A DNA stretch of 64,000 nt, taken from positions 310,001 through 374,000 of the forward strand of contig NZ_JAANOQ010000001.1 in the NCBI RefSeq assembly GCF_011305415.1, written 5' to 3'. Below are positions 17,002 to 27,200 of this stretch, piece after piece. Both the position numbers and the translations under genes were made by a program. The notes under the pieces are model-generated. The model saw only the letters and a list, made by a program, of their open reading frames with translations. It did no database searches and was not told the DNA's origin. The stretch's first letter is position 1, and the number at the start of each line of letters is the position of its first letter. This stretch comes from Flavobacterium bernardetii. Its GTDB lineage: Bacteria > Bacteroidota > Bacteroidia > Flavobacteriales > Flavobacteriaceae.

Positions 17002-17439
17002 TTACTTATTTTTTGTTCCGTAAAAATATAAGGAATGAGTTTCGATATTGATTCCGAACATTTCTTCCATAGTTTGTTTGATTTGCTGAATACGTGGATC
17101 GCAAAATTCTATAACTTCTCCAGTATCTGTCAAAATAATATGGTCGTGTTGTTTGTCGAAATAAGATTTCTCGTAATGCGCTTGGTTTTGACCAAACTGA
17201 TGACGTCGTACTAATTTACAATCCAATAATAATTCGATGGTGTTGTATAAAGTCGCACGAGAAACACGATAATTCTTGTTTTTCATTTTGATATACAAGG
17301 ATTCGATATCAAAATGTTCTTGATTCTCGTAAATTTCTTGAAGTATAGCGTAGCGCTCAGGTGTCTTGCGATGCCCTTTTTCTTCAAGGTATTTTGTAAA
17401 AACGTTTTTAACCGTTTCTTGGTTTTGGTTGTTATCCAT
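17002..17439 (-). CDS. Fur-family transcriptional regulator
   Basis: A 145-residue winged-helix metal- or peroxide-responsive repressor. The DNA-binding part has [16 protein letters not shown] and the recognition helix [15 protein letters not shown]. The metal-binding part keeps His42 and the HDH pair (His98, His100). The usual structural-zinc CxxC after HDH is replaced by Leu103-Thr-Asp-Thr106. Only Cys74 and Cys113 remain, so the structural zinc site seen in many Fur and PerR proteins is missing. Target genes cannot be told from here. A candidate promoter lies just upstream and purA follows downstream. Confidence 0.93.
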   Translation of the reverse strand: MDNNQNQETVKNVFTKYLEEKGHRKTPERYAILQEIYENQEHFDIESLYIKMKNKNYRVSRATLYNTIELLLDCKLVRRHQFGQNQAHYEKSYFDKQHDHIILTDTGEVIEFCDPRIQQIKQTMEEMFGINIETHSLYFYGTKNK

Positions 17440-17463
17440 TTGTTATTTAAATGAAAAGAAATG

Positions 17464-17495
17464 CAAATATAATGAAAGTTACCTTATAGATGCAA
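17464..17495 (-). promoter_or_regulatory. Candidate promoter of the Fur-family gene
   Basis: On the minus strand, TTG (17495-17493) and TATATTTG (17471-17464) match the Bacteroidota -33 and -7 elements (TTG, TAnnTTTG) with a 21-base spacer, slightly long. Initiation would fall about 18 bases before the ATG. Confidence 0.5.
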
Positions 17496-17578
17496 GATTT
17501 TGGAAAATAGAATTAAGATTATAAGAAGTGTGTTATAATTAAGTATAAAGATTGAAGTTATTTAATTTTTCCTAATGC

Positions 17579-19798
17579 CTAATTATTATAAACCCTTGTT
17601 ACTTTGTCAATCCCATCAACTGTTTTTATATTTTCAATTAATTTTTTAAGAATCATATTGTTTTGAACCACAACTGTAATTTGCCCGTTAAAAATTCCAG
17701 CATCTGTATTTAAACTGATACTTTGAATGTTAACATGCATTTGATTAGAAATTACTTTTGTTAATTGGTTTGTTAGTCCCATAACGTCCATTCCTGTAAT
17801 TTTTAAAATGGCATTAAATTCTTCCTGAGTTGAATCTATCCATTTCGCTTGTACAATTCGGTAAGCAAAATTCGATTGTAAACTTATCGCGTTCGGACAA
17901 TCGGTTTTATGGACTTTTATACCTTCATTGATAGTAACAAATCCGAAAACACTATCACCAGGAATTGGATTACAACAAGGAGAAAGTTTATACTCTAATT
18001 TACTTTGTTCCGTTCCAAAAACTAATAAATCTAATTTTTTAGTATTATCATTTTTCTGGATTTTTTCTTCGTAAGAACTTGGATTTCTTTTAATAGTTTT
18101 CTTGAAGAAGTTGACTAAAGTATTGCTTTTTTGTGCGGCATAATCACGTAATTGTTGATTTTCGATTGCACCAATACCAACTCTGTAAAATAAATCTAAA
18201 CTGGTTTGTAGTTTAAAATAATTTACTAATTCGTTGATAGAATTTTCGTTTAAAGTAATTTTTAAATGGCGTAATTTTCTGGTAAGAATTTCTCTTCCGT
18301 CTTCGCCAATTTTTTTGATATTATCGTTTAATACGTTTTTAATTTTGTTTTTTGCTCGGGCTGTCGTTACATAATCTAACCAATGGATTGTTGGTTTTTG
18401 ATTTTGAGAAGTAATAATTTCAACTTGATCACCACTATTTAATACATAATTTAAAGGCACTAATTTCCCGTTGACTTTCGTACCACGAGTTTTTACTCCA
18501 ATTTCTGAGTGAATACTAAAAGCAAAATCTAGCGAAGTTGCGCCTTTTGGTAACGATTTAATTTCCCCTTTTGGAGTGAAAATGTAAATTTCTTTGGCGT
18601 ATAAATTCAGCTTGAAATCTTCTACAAAATCTACCGCATTATTATTCGAATTTTCTAGCGCTTCTTTCAGTTGATTTAACCAAATTTCTAAGCTGTTTTC
18701 TTCGGTAGCATTATTTTTATATTTGTAGTGTGCGGCATATCCTTTTTCTGCAATTTCATCCATTCGTTCACTACGAACTTGAATTTCTACCCAACGACCC
18801 ATTGGTCCCATTACGGTAATGTGTAACGCTTCGTAACCTGTTGATTTTGGTGAAGATATCCAATCACGTAAACGACTCGGACTTGGTCGGTAATGATCTG
18901 TCACAACTGAATAAATTTTCCAAGCTAGGAATTTTTCATCGTGAAGATTGGATTTATAGATAATTCTAAGGGCAAATTTATCGTACACTTCATCGAAAGT
19001 TACCCCTTGTGCTTTCATTTTTCTTCGGATAGAATAGATAGATTTCGGTCGGCCTTTAATGATAAAATCGATACCTTCTTCTAACATAGATTTTCCTAAA
19101 ACATCAGAAATAGCCTTAATATAAGCGTCTTGTTCTTCTTTCGTTTCTTTGATTTTACTGAAAATATCTGCGTAAACTTCTGGTTCTGTATATTTTAAAC
19201 CTAAATCTTCTAACTGTGTTTTGATATTGTATAAACCTAATCGATGGGCGAGTGGCGCATAAATATATAAGGTTTCTGAAGCGATTTTGGCTTGTTTGTA
19301 ATCTGCCATTCCGTCCATAGTTTGCATGTTGTGCAATCTATCTGCGATTTTGATTAGGATTACTCGAACATCATCGTTTAATGTCAATAACATTTTACGG
19401 AAATTTTCCGCTTGAAGAGAAATTTCTTGTTCGTTTTTTACTTTTGGAATTTTGGTTAATCCTTCAACAATTTTAGCAATTTTAGGATTAAACATTTTTT
19501 CAATGTCAGAAATGGTGATGTCAGTATCTTCCACCACATCATGTAATAGGGCAGAAGCAATACCAGTTGAGCCCAAACCAATTTGAGAAGCTACAATTTT
19601 GGCCACAGCAATGGGATGAAAAATATAGGCTTCACCTGATTTTCTTCTTTGTTCGCTATGTGCTTCTACAGCAACATCAAAAGCTTTACGAATTAGTTTT
19701 TTATCTTCATCTGTAAGATTTTGATAACTAATGCGAAGTAGCTCTTTATATTCTTTGGCGATGGCTTTGTTTTCTGCTTCTAAATCTATCTCTGTCAT
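17579..19798 (-). CDS. Bifunctional (p)ppGpp synthetase/hydrolase
   Basis: A 739-residue RelA/SpoT homologue, the stringent-response alarmone enzyme. The N-terminal HD hydrolase is intact: His61, and His86-Asp87 in ALLHDVVEDTD, then ADRLHNMQTM. The synthetase follows, with IKGRPKSIYSIRRKMKAQG and WVEIQVRSERMDEIAE. A TGS domain comes next (IYIFTPKGEIKSLPKGATSL). The chain ends with a conserved-cysteine region (SPCCNPIPGD) and an ACT domain. Both active sites look complete, so it should make and degrade (p)ppGpp. Transcribed alone, with a 139-base gap to fur and 174 bases to the serine hydrolase. Confidence 0.95.
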   Translation of the reverse strand: MTEIDLEAENKAIAKEYKELLRISYQNLTDEDKKLIRKAFDVAVEAHSEQRRKSGEAYIFHPIAVAKIVASQIGLGSTGIASALLHDVVEDTDITISDIEKMFNPKIAKIVEGLTKIPKVKNEQEISLQAENFRKMLLTLNDDVRVILIKIADRLHNMQTMDGMADYKQAKIASETLYIYAPLAHRLGLYNIKTQLEDLGLKYTEPEVYADIFSKIKETKEEQDAYIKAISDVLGKSMLEEGIDFIIKGRPKSIYSIRRKMKAQGVTFDEVYDKFALRIIYKSNLHDEKFLAWKIYSVVTDHYRPSPSRLRDWISSPKSTGYEALHITVMGPMGRWVEIQVRSERMDEIAEKGYAAHYKYKNNATEENSLEIWLNQLKEALENSNNNAVDFVEDFKLNLYAKEIYIFTPKGEIKSLPKGATSLDFAFSIHSEIGVKTRGTKVNGKLVPLNYVLNSGDQVEIITSQNQKPTIHWLDYVTTARAKNKIKNVLNDNIKKIGEDGREILTRKLRHLKITLNENSINELVNYFKLQTSLDLFYRVGIGAIENQQLRDYAAQKSNTLVNFFKKTIKRNPSSYEEKIQKNDNTKKLDLLVFGTEQSKLEYKLSPCCNPIPGDSVFGFVTINEGIKVHKTDCPNAISLQSNFAYRIVQAKWIDSTQEEFNAILKITGMDVMGLTNQLTKVISNQMHVNIQSISLNTDAGIFNGQITVVVQNNMILKKLIENIKTVDGIDKVTRVYNN

Positions 19799-19897
19799 AT
19801 CTGAATATTGGGAAATATAAAAATAGTGTTTAAAAATCAGATATCAAAAAAAGATTAAAGAAATATTAAGGTAAGAACAGAGATTAAAATAATTTAA

Positions 19898-19949
19898 AAC
19901 ACAGATTAAAGAAATTTCAAAAATTTATATAATTTCTCTAATCTGTGTT
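19898..19949. repeat. Dispersed palindromic repeat, family C, copy 2
   Basis: Inverted repeat AACACAGATTAAAGAAATTT (19898-19917) and AATTTCTCTAATCTGTGTT (19931-19949), closely matching 9585-9636. A degenerate further copy of the left arm (ACAGAGATTAAA) lies just before it. It occupies the gap between the serine hydrolase stop and the rel/spoT start. Confidence 0.8.
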
Positions 19950-19972
19950 GTTTTTTTTAGTTCTTGAATTTC

Positions 19973-21502
19973 CTATTTTTTATTAAAATCTAAATCCTGA
20001 AAATCGTAACTAAAATCAGTTAGTTCAGAAATTGCTGCCATTTTAATATTGGTGTTGTTGGCTGAAAAAGTGATTAAAGCATCAGCATTAAAACTTCTAT
20101 TGAACCATTTCACCGCAAATGTGTTGTCTTTGTAGAAGAAAATTTCACCAGCTAATTGAGGAGAACGCTCTGAATTGAAATACATCTTTCCTTTTTTCTC
20201 CGTAATAGTGATGTTACCGAACCAATTGTCTTTGTAAGTTCCAACATAGTTTTTAGCATCTACTTTTACTTTATTCTTCTTATTTTCTGCAATTTTTGCC
20301 CAAACTTCTGTAGTTACTTTATCAGCTTCAGCGATGTTGTTTTTTTCTCTATCACTAAAAATTTTTACATAATCTTTGTACTCAATTTTTAAATAAGCAT
20401 CTTTAATTGTACTTGTAATTGCATTGAAAGCTGCACCAGATTGCTGATTCGTTAACACTACAATTCCTAAATTTAATTCTGGAATAAGAGTGACTTGCGT
20501 AACAATTCCTTCTAAACCACCAGTATGTGTGACTTGTTTGTAGCCTTTCACATCACTTAAAAACCAACCTAATCCGTAACCAGAAAAATGAGTAAAATAG
20601 GGTTCTTTAGTTCTGGCTGGAATGATAGTTTGTAATTGCCACATTTCATTATGTTGCGCTTCAGAAAACATTTTGAATTGTTTTTCAGAACCATATTTTC
20701 CTTGTTGCAATTGCATAATCATCCATTTACTCATATCGTTGACAGAAGAATAAATTCCGGCAGCTGCATCAAAAGTTTGATTTTTATATCGAGAAATAAC
20801 TTTTAATTTTCCGTCTGTTGGTACGTGTGGATCGATAATGTTTGTCGTGTCTTTTAAACGTAAAAAGGAACCTGCACTATTGTTCATTTCTAGAGGTTTC
20901 ATCATTCTGTTTTCTATAAAATCACACCAAGATAAACCGCTAACTTTTTCAATCACTTCACCGGCAACGATGTACAATAAATTATCATAATCGTATTTGG
21001 TTCTGAATGCAGAAACAGGTTTTAAATGTTGTAAATTCTCAATAACATCTTTTGGTTTGAAATTACTTCCGTCAGGCCAAATCATTAAATCTCCTGCGCC
21101 TAAACCTAAACCACTTCTGTGTGTAACTAAATCACGAACGGTAAATTCATTCGTAACATACTCATTGTACATTTTAAAATTTGGTAAGTGTTTCACCACT
21201 TTATCATCCCAATTCATTTTCTTTTCATCTACTAACATCGCAATGGCAGCAGTAGTAAACGCTTTACTATTGGAAGCTACTCCAAAAAGTGTATTTCCAT
21301 CTACTTTATCTTTTTTCAGAATAGATTTTACACCGTAACCTTTACTGTGAATGATTTTTCCGTCTTTTACAACGGCTACTGCAACACCAGGAACATTAAA
21401 TGCTTTTAGTGTGTTTTCTGCTACTTCATCAATTTGTTTTTCCGTGATTTGAGAAAAAGCTGTGAATGTAGTTAGAAGTGAGATTAATATTATTTTTTTC
21501 AT
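19973..21502 (-). CDS. Exported class C beta-lactamase-fold serine hydrolase
   Basis: A 509-residue exported protein with signal peptide MKKIILISLLTTFTAFSQ. The catalytic motifs of the beta-lactamase/D-peptidase fold are all present: SxxK as Ser77-Lys80 (ASNSK), YxN as Tyr172-Asn174 (YDN), and the third box His326-Thr-Gly-Gly. The last 110 residues form an added lipocalin-like C-terminal domain (NYVGTYKDNWFGNITITEKK) seen in peptidase members of the family. Probable role is cleavage of D-amino-acid peptides or esters in the periplasm. Resistance to beta-lactams cannot be concluded from the sequence. Confidence 0.88.
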   Translation of the reverse strand: MKKIILISLLTTFTAFSQITEKQIDEVAENTLKAFNVPGVAVAVVKDGKIIHSKGYGVKSILKKDKVDGNTLFGVASNSKAFTTAAIAMLVDEKKMNWDDKVVKHLPNFKMYNEYVTNEFTVRDLVTHRSGLGLGAGDLMIWPDGSNFKPKDVIENLQHLKPVSAFRTKYDYDNLLYIVAGEVIEKVSGLSWCDFIENRMMKPLEMNNSAGSFLRLKDTTNIIDPHVPTDGKLKVISRYKNQTFDAAAGIYSSVNDMSKWMIMQLQQGKYGSEKQFKMFSEAQHNEMWQLQTIIPARTKEPYFTHFSGYGLGWFLSDVKGYKQVTHTGGLEGIVTQVTLIPELNLGIVVLTNQQSGAAFNAITSTIKDAYLKIEYKDYVKIFSDREKNNIAEADKVTTEVWAKIAENKKNKVKVDAKNYVGTYKDNWFGNITITEKKGKMYFNSERSPQLAGEIFFYKDNTFAVKWFNRSFNADALITFSANNTNIKMAAISELTDFSYDFQDLDFNKK

Positions 21503-21533
21503 TTTATGATGTTTTTGGTTGTTTAGTTAAAAG

Positions 21534-21584
21534 CTTCTCGATACAATTTTCTACATTTCATTTCGAAAATCACTCGAAGTGACG
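21534..21584. repeat. Dispersed intergenic repeat, family D, copy 1
   Basis: CTTCTCGATACAA at the left and TCACTCGAAGTGACG at the right. A degenerate relative is at 45330-45374. It lies between the methyltransferase stop and the serine hydrolase start. Confidence 0.5.
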
Positions 21585-21636
21585 ATTATTGCTATTGATG
21601 TTTAATTGGCATATCGACACATTGATAATTGACTAA

Positions 21637-22425
21637 TTAAAACCCTCTTTGTCTTTTGGCTTCGAATAATAAAATAGCGGCAGCTACCGAAACATTCATA
21701 GAATCGATAATACCTTGCATCGGAATGTTGATGTTTTTGGTTGAATTTTGTCTCCAAACTTCTGTAATTCCTGTGGCTTCTGTTCCAACTACTAAAGCGG
21801 TTGGGTCGTTATAATTTTGTGTATGATAAGTGGCTGAATCTTGTAAAGTCGCACAATAAATATTGATGTTGTTTTCTTTTAAAAAGGCAATGGCTTCTTC
21901 TGAAGTCGCCACAGCAATTTGTCTTGTAAATAAACAACCTACACTTGAACGCACAATATTTGGATTGTATAAATCCGATTTTGGATTGGCAATAATAACC
22001 GCATCAATATTGGCGGCATCGGCAGTTCGTAATAAAGCACCTAAATTTCCTGGTTTTTCTAAGCCTTCTGCGACTAAAATTAATGGATTTTTAGATAATT
22101 TTAAGTCGGATAATTGTAAAGGTTTCGATTTTGCTATGGCAATAATTCCTTCAGTTGTATCGCGATAAGCTAATTTTTGGTAGACTTCTTTCGAAATTTC
22201 AATTAATTCCACTTGTTGTGAAGTTAATTTTTCGATTTGATTTTCCGAGATGATTTCTGGTAAAAACAAAACAGTTTCTAATTCGTAACCGCCTTTTACG
22301 GCTAATTCAATTTCACGTTGTCCTTCAATAATAAAAGTTCCCGATTGTTTTCGTGCTTTGGCTTTGTCTTGCAATAAAACTAAGTTTTTTACAAACGGAT
22401 TTTGAATGGAGGTGATTTGTTTCAT
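21637..22425 (-). CDS. SpoU/TrmH-family RNA 2'-O-methyltransferase
   Basis: A 262-residue methyltransferase with an N-terminal substrate-binding domain (residues 1-95, starting KQITSIQNPFVKNLVLLQDK) and a C-terminal knotted SPOUT domain. The three SPOUT motifs are present: EKPGNLGALLRTADA, ALVVGTEATGI, and IPMQGIIDSMNVSVAAAILLFE. It transfers a methyl group from S-adenosylmethionine to a ribose in rRNA or tRNA. The target base cannot be assigned here (RlmB-like is possible). Confidence 0.92.
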   Translation of the reverse strand: MKQITSIQNPFVKNLVLLQDKAKARKQSGTFIIEGQREIELAVKGGYELETVLFLPEIISENQIEKLTSQQVELIEISKEVYQKLAYRDTTEGIIAIAKSKPLQLSDLKLSKNPLILVAEGLEKPGNLGALLRTADAANIDAVIIANPKSDLYNPNIVRSSVGCLFTRQIAVATSEEAIAFLKENNINIYCATLQDSATYHTQNYNDPTALVVGTEATGITEVWRQNSTKNINIPMQGIIDSMNVSVAAAILLFEAKRQRGF

Positions 22426-22433
22426 TTTGAGTA

Positions 22434-22465
22434 ACTAAGTTGCTAAGAATCTAAGTTACAAAGTT
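22434..22465. repeat. Octanucleotide repeat ACTAAGTT-type
   Basis: Four 8-base units ACTAAGTT, GCTAAGAA, TCTAAGTT and ACAAAGTT just upstream of the methyltransferase start codon. Confidence 0.6.
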
Positions 22466-22485
22466 ATCTTTTTTAGAGATAAAAA

Positions 22486-22518
22486 CAAAGTCGCAAAACG
22501 AATGGCTTTGCGACTTTG
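22486..22518 (-). terminator. Terminator of the 139-aa membrane protein gene
   Basis: Perfect 12-bp stem CAAAGTCGCAAA / TTTGCGACTTTG with a 9-base loop and a T-rich tract on the minus strand, 19 bases past the stop at 22538. Confidence 0.88.
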
Positions 22519-22537
22519 AAAATTTTGTTATTTTAAT

Positions 22538-22957
22538 CTATATCAAGAAAATAAAAATATATGAGATTGATATTATTAAGAAAGCTATTGTTATATAAAT
22601 AACCTTATTCAAATAATTTTCTAGTACATTCTTTTTAATTAATGTAGCAATTATAATTGTAAAATAACTTAATAATGACATTAACAAAAATGAAAAGGCA
22701 GCCCACGGATTCCCATCTGATTTCAATGAAATATCACCTAAAATTCGTATTATAACTTCATTTAAAATTATTAATCCAAAAGCAATTGATATTTTACTAT
22801 TAAAATTATCTTGATTTAAATTATAAAGAAGTATTATCAAACAAATTGGCATGTAAATATGTGCACTAATACCAATCATATTTTGATATTTAATTGATAA
22901 TAATCCAAATAGTAAAACTATTGTTGTTGGAATTAATATGTTATATTTATTTAGCAT
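22538..22957 (-). CDS. Small polytopic membrane protein, unknown
   Basis: A 139-residue protein that is almost entirely hydrophobic, with about four transmembrane helices (ILIPTTIVLLFGLLSI; IYMPICLIILLYNL; FSFLLMSLLSYFTIIIATLI; IYITIAFLIISISYIFIFLI). No motif I recognise. Its start codon lies 14 bases after the amidohydrolase stop on the same strand, so it is probably the last gene of that transcript. A strong terminator follows it. Confidence 0.6.
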   Translation of the reverse strand: MLNKYNILIPTTIVLLFGLLSIKYQNMIGISAHIYMPICLIILLYNLNQDNFNSKISIAFGLIILNEVIIRILGDISLKSDGNPWAAFSFLLMSLLSYFTIIIATLIKKNVLENYLNKVIYITIAFLIISISYIFIFLI

Positions 22958-22971
22958 ATAAAATTTGAAAT

Positions 22972-24285
22972 CTATTGTTTCACTTCCGACTTCACACTTC
23001 CAGCTTCATACTTCCCTTTATATCTTTCGTATAATTCTGTTTGATGACTTTCTAAACTAATTTGTCTTCCATCAATAAAAGCATGAGATAATTTATTCGT
23101 TTTCATATCTAAAGCATCTCCTTCAGAAATGAATAGGGTAGCACTTTTTCCACTTTCTAAAGTTCCGTATTTCGCGTCAATTCCTAAAATTTTTGCGGTG
23201 TTTGATGTGATTAATTTCAACGCATCTTCTTTGTTCATTCCCCAAGCGGCGCAAGTTCCAGCATAAAAAGGCATGTTACGAGTTTGCATACGTTCCATAT
23301 CACCTGAATTTTCTAAACCAACTACAATACCTTTATCGGTTAAGATTTTTGCAATTTTGTAAGGTAAGTTTACATCTTCATCTTCAGAATTAGGCACATC
23401 ATGAATTCTTCTTAATAAAACAGAAACATTATTTTCTTTCAATAAATCGGCAATTTTATGTGCGTTATAGCCACCAATAATTACTAATTTTTTAATGTTA
23501 TTTTTCTTTTTGAATAAAATAATATCTGTGATTTCTTTTTCGCCATTTGCGTTTACATACAAGGTTTTATCGCCGTTTTGTAAGCCATTCATAGCATCAT
23601 AAGGAATATCTTTTACTTTTTTATCCGAATTCGAATAACCTAAAGCTTGGTCAAAAAAGGATTGAATGGCTTTAGTTTGTTCGTCGTATTTTTTGTTTGG
23701 TTCGATGCCGCCTGGTTCAGCCCACCAACCTAATCTGGCATAGCTATTTGGCCAACGCATGTGAATTCCGTCATTTTCTTTAATTACGGCATCTTCCCAG
23801 TTCCAAGCATCTAATTGTACTACTGATGAAGTTCCAGAAATTCTTCCACCACGAGGTGTGATTTGCGCTAACAAAACACCATTTGGTCTTGCCGTTTCTG
23901 TTAATTTAGATTCTGTATTATAGGCAATTAAACTTCTAATATGTGGATTGAATTCTCCAATTTCACTTTCATCATCTGAAGCACGAACCGCATCCACTTC
24001 CACTAATCCTAAAGTTGAATTAGGTGCGATGAAACCTGGATAAATATGTTTTCCGTAAGCTTCAATTGTAATATCATGTTTGGCTGGTCTGGCTAAAGTT
24101 CCATCTGAAACCGAAGCAATTTTTCCATCAACAATCGAAATTAAACTGTTTTCTTGAATTTTTCCGTTACCTAAATGTGCAGTTCCACCCATAATTAAAA
24201 TGGATTTTGTTTGCTTAGGTGCTGGTGTTTGTTGCGCAAAACTTACTAATGAAGTTAAGGCTAGTATGAATGTTAGTTTTCTCAT
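22972..24285 (-). CDS. Amidohydrolase-superfamily protein lacking metal ligands
   Basis: A 437-residue exported protein (signal ending near LTSLVSFAQQ) with the imidazolonepropionase/dihydroorotase-like composite fold. The N-terminal beta sandwich leads to YGKHIYPGFIAPNSTLGLV, where active members have an HxH motif; here it is PNS. No HxH is present, so the metal site looks lost. The C-terminal sandwich (KYGTLESGKSATLFISEGD) is intact. The start shares one base with the stop of the larger partner (TAATG), so the two are translated together and may form a complex. The last codons are heptad-repeat DNA. Confidence 0.85.
   Translation of the reverse strand: MRKLTFILALTSLVSFAQQTPAPKQTKSILIMGGTAHLGNGKIQENSLISIVDGKIASVSDGTLARPAKHDITIEAYGKHIYPGFIAPNSTLGLVEVDAVRASDDESEIGEFNPHIRSLIAYNTESKLTETARPNGVLLAQITPRGGRISGTSSVVQLDAWNWEDAVIKENDGIHMRWPNSYARLGWWAEPGGIEPNKKYDEQTKAIQSFFDQALGYSNSDKKVKDIPYDAMNGLQNGDKTLYVNANGEKEITDIILFKKKNNIKKLVIIGGYNAHKIADLLKENNVSVLLRRIHDVPNSEDEDVNLPYKIAKILTDKGIVVGLENSGDMERMQTRNMPFYAGTCAAWGMNKEDALKLITSNTAKILGIDAKYGTLESGKSATLFISEGDALDMKTNKLSHAFIDGRQISLESHQTELYERYKGKYEAGSVKSEVKQ
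22981..23015. repeat. Heptanucleotide array 2, inside the amidohydrolase 3' end
   Basis: Five 7-base units CACTTCC, GACTTCA, CACTTCC, AGCTTCA and TACTTCC inside the coding sequence. They encode the last residues (KYEAGSVKSEV) before the TAG stop. Confidence 0.75.
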
Positions 24286-27200
24286 TAGTTGTTGTATTTA
24301 GCGTGAAATTCTCTACATTTTTCACCAAGGGTATCACAGTGATAATGTCCGCTCGATTTTTTCTTTGGTTCTTGTGTTTTTAAACCTTTGTTTTTGGCGT
24401 CTAACAATAAATTAATTAATTCATTTCTTTCTTTTTGAACTAATTCATTTTTCGCATTTTCTTGCTCAATATCAAAGAATAAAATTCCATCAACAACTGT
24501 TTTTTCTGCTTTAGCATAAATAGTTAAAGGATTATCAGACCAAAGTACCACATCGGCATCTTTACCTACTTTTATACTTCCCACTTTATCATCCACTTGT
24601 AATAATTTAGCTGGATTTAAGGTTACGAAATTCCACGCTTGTTCTTCAGTAACGCCACCATATTTTAATGTTTTTGCAGCTTCGTGATTTAATCTTCTAG
24701 ACATTTCTGCATCGTCAGAATTAATTGAAACCGTTACACCAACATTATTCATAAGTGCTGCATTGTAAGGAATTGCATCGTTTACTTCATATTTATAACC
24801 CCACCAATCTGCGAAAGTAGAACCACCAACACCATGTTTCGCCATTTTGTCTGCTACTTTATATCCTTCTAAAATGTGTGTGAAGGTTTGAATTTTGAAG
24901 TTGTATTTCTCAGCTACTTTTAATAGCATGTTGATTTCAGATTGTACGTAAGAGTGACAAGTAATGAAACGTTTTTTGTTTAAGATTTGACTTAAAGTTT
25001 CTAATTCAATATCAAATCGTGGTGCAATTCCACTTTTTTTAGCATTGTACGAATCCCATTCTTTTTGGTAAGCCAAAGCACGAGAGAAATAATCTTCATA
25101 CACTTGTTCTACACCCATTCTAGATTGAGGAAAACGTAATCTTTCTACATCGCCCCAATTCGATTGTTTTACATTTTCACCTAAAGCAAATTTGATATAT
25201 TTTGGTGCACTTGGAACCAACATTTCCTCAGGATTGTAACCCCATTTTAGTTTGATAAATGCGGCACGACCACCAATTGGATTGGCAGAACCATGTAGTA
25301 AATTAGCAGCAGTTACACCACCAGCCAAGTTTCTGTAAATATTAATATCTTCCGAGTTTACGACATCTTCAATAGTAACTTCAGCAGAAGAATTTTGTCC
25401 GCCTTCGTTTACACCATTTGAAATGGCAATATGTGAATGTTCGTCAATGATTCCGGCAGTTAAGTGTTTTCCAGTCGCATCGATCACTTTTCCTTTTTGC
25501 GGTAAGTTTTTACCGATTTTGATAATTTTTCCGTTTTCAATTAATACGTCAGTTTCTTTTAAATTTCCTTCTTTTTCCCCTGTCCAAACGGTTGCGTTTT
25601 TAAATAGAATCGTTTCTTGTTTTGGTTTTGAAGCATTTCCAAAAGCCATATTTGGGAAAGTTACTGGATAAAAAACAGGTGCTTTTTTCTCTTCTTTTTT
25701 CTCTTCTTTTTTAACTTCGGCAGGTGCTGTTTTTTTTATGGCTGACCAAGAAACTTCTTTTCCGTTTTCTAAAATTGCTTTTCCAGATAAACCCGTTTCT
25801 GATTTTAATCCAGAAATTCTAATGAATTTTGAAGCCACTGAATCTTTACTTTTAACAACCATTGATATCCATGGTTCGTTGTAAGTCATTTTTGTTCCGA
25901 ATTCTAATTTATCTTGAGAAATTTTAGCGTCTAATTTTGAAATTTCACCTTCAATTGCTAAATCGTATTTGGTATTATCAAAAGTCAAATCGTATTTTCC
26001 TCTAATATCTGAAGGTTGCATTTTTTCAATTACGAATCTGTTACCTTGAATCCAGTTTTCTTGAATCGTGTTTTTAGCATCGAAAATATCACCGCTAACA
26101 ATAATAAAATTGGCTAAATTTCCTTTTTTCAAAGAACCAATATTTGATTGATTCGCAATTTTTGCTGGAATTTCCGTTAAGGCAGCAATAGCTTTTTCTT
26201 TTGGAAAACCTAATTCAACTGCTTTTCTTAAATTAGTTAAAAAGTCTTTTGAATTTTTTAAATCGGCGGTAGTTAATGCGAAATTAATATTGTTTTCTGA
26301 AAGCACTTTTAAATTGAATGGTGCTTGATTCCAAAATCTCATATCTGCTAAAACTACTTGTTCTGCTAAAAAAGAATCAGAAACATCGTAAGCCTCTGGG
26401 AAATTAATTGGCATAATCAAAGTAGCATTCGTTTTTTTAACTTCTTCAATACGTTCAAATTCGTTTCCACTTCCTTTAATGATGTAGTTTATTCCTAATT
26501 CGTCACCAATTTTATCTGCTCTTAAAATGTTTAATTTATCTCCTGCATTAAAGATTTGAAGTAAATTTTTATTTTGATTGAAGACTTCTAATGAAGCATC
26601 TTTACTTTTTGAACCGCCAGCTGCATACCATTTTGCATCGTGGTAAAACTGACGAATTAACGCCATACTTCCCATTAAGGAAGAAGGATAGGCTTGACTA
26701 GAAAGTGAACTTCTTTTAAAAGTTAAATGTTGAGATATTTTTTTATTTAAAATACGATTTCCATTAGTTTCTCCGTCGTTTAATGTCCAAAGTAAACCTG
26801 TTCCGGCAACAATTCCATCGTTATTAAAACTTAAAACCGTTCCAAAACCTGTCTCTCTTAAATCTTTTGCTATTTTTTCATCGTAGCTTAAATTTTCAAA
26901 GGCATTAAAATCGGCTCTAATGTGGTCGTTCCAATAATATCCATTTCTTTCCGAATCATATTGTGGAGCTCTTGAATTTCTTGGTTTAGCTTGAGGTTTT
27001 TGAATACCAAATTCGGTATACAAATCAATAAATGATGGATAAATTGTTTTACCAGTAGCATCAATTATTGTCGCTTCTTTAGGAATGGAAACTAAAGCAC
27101 CAATTTCTAAAATTTTATCCTCTTTGATTAAAATTGTAGCTTTTTCAATTTTTACATTTGATGAAGTGTAAACGGTAGCATTTGTTACAGCTACAACGTT

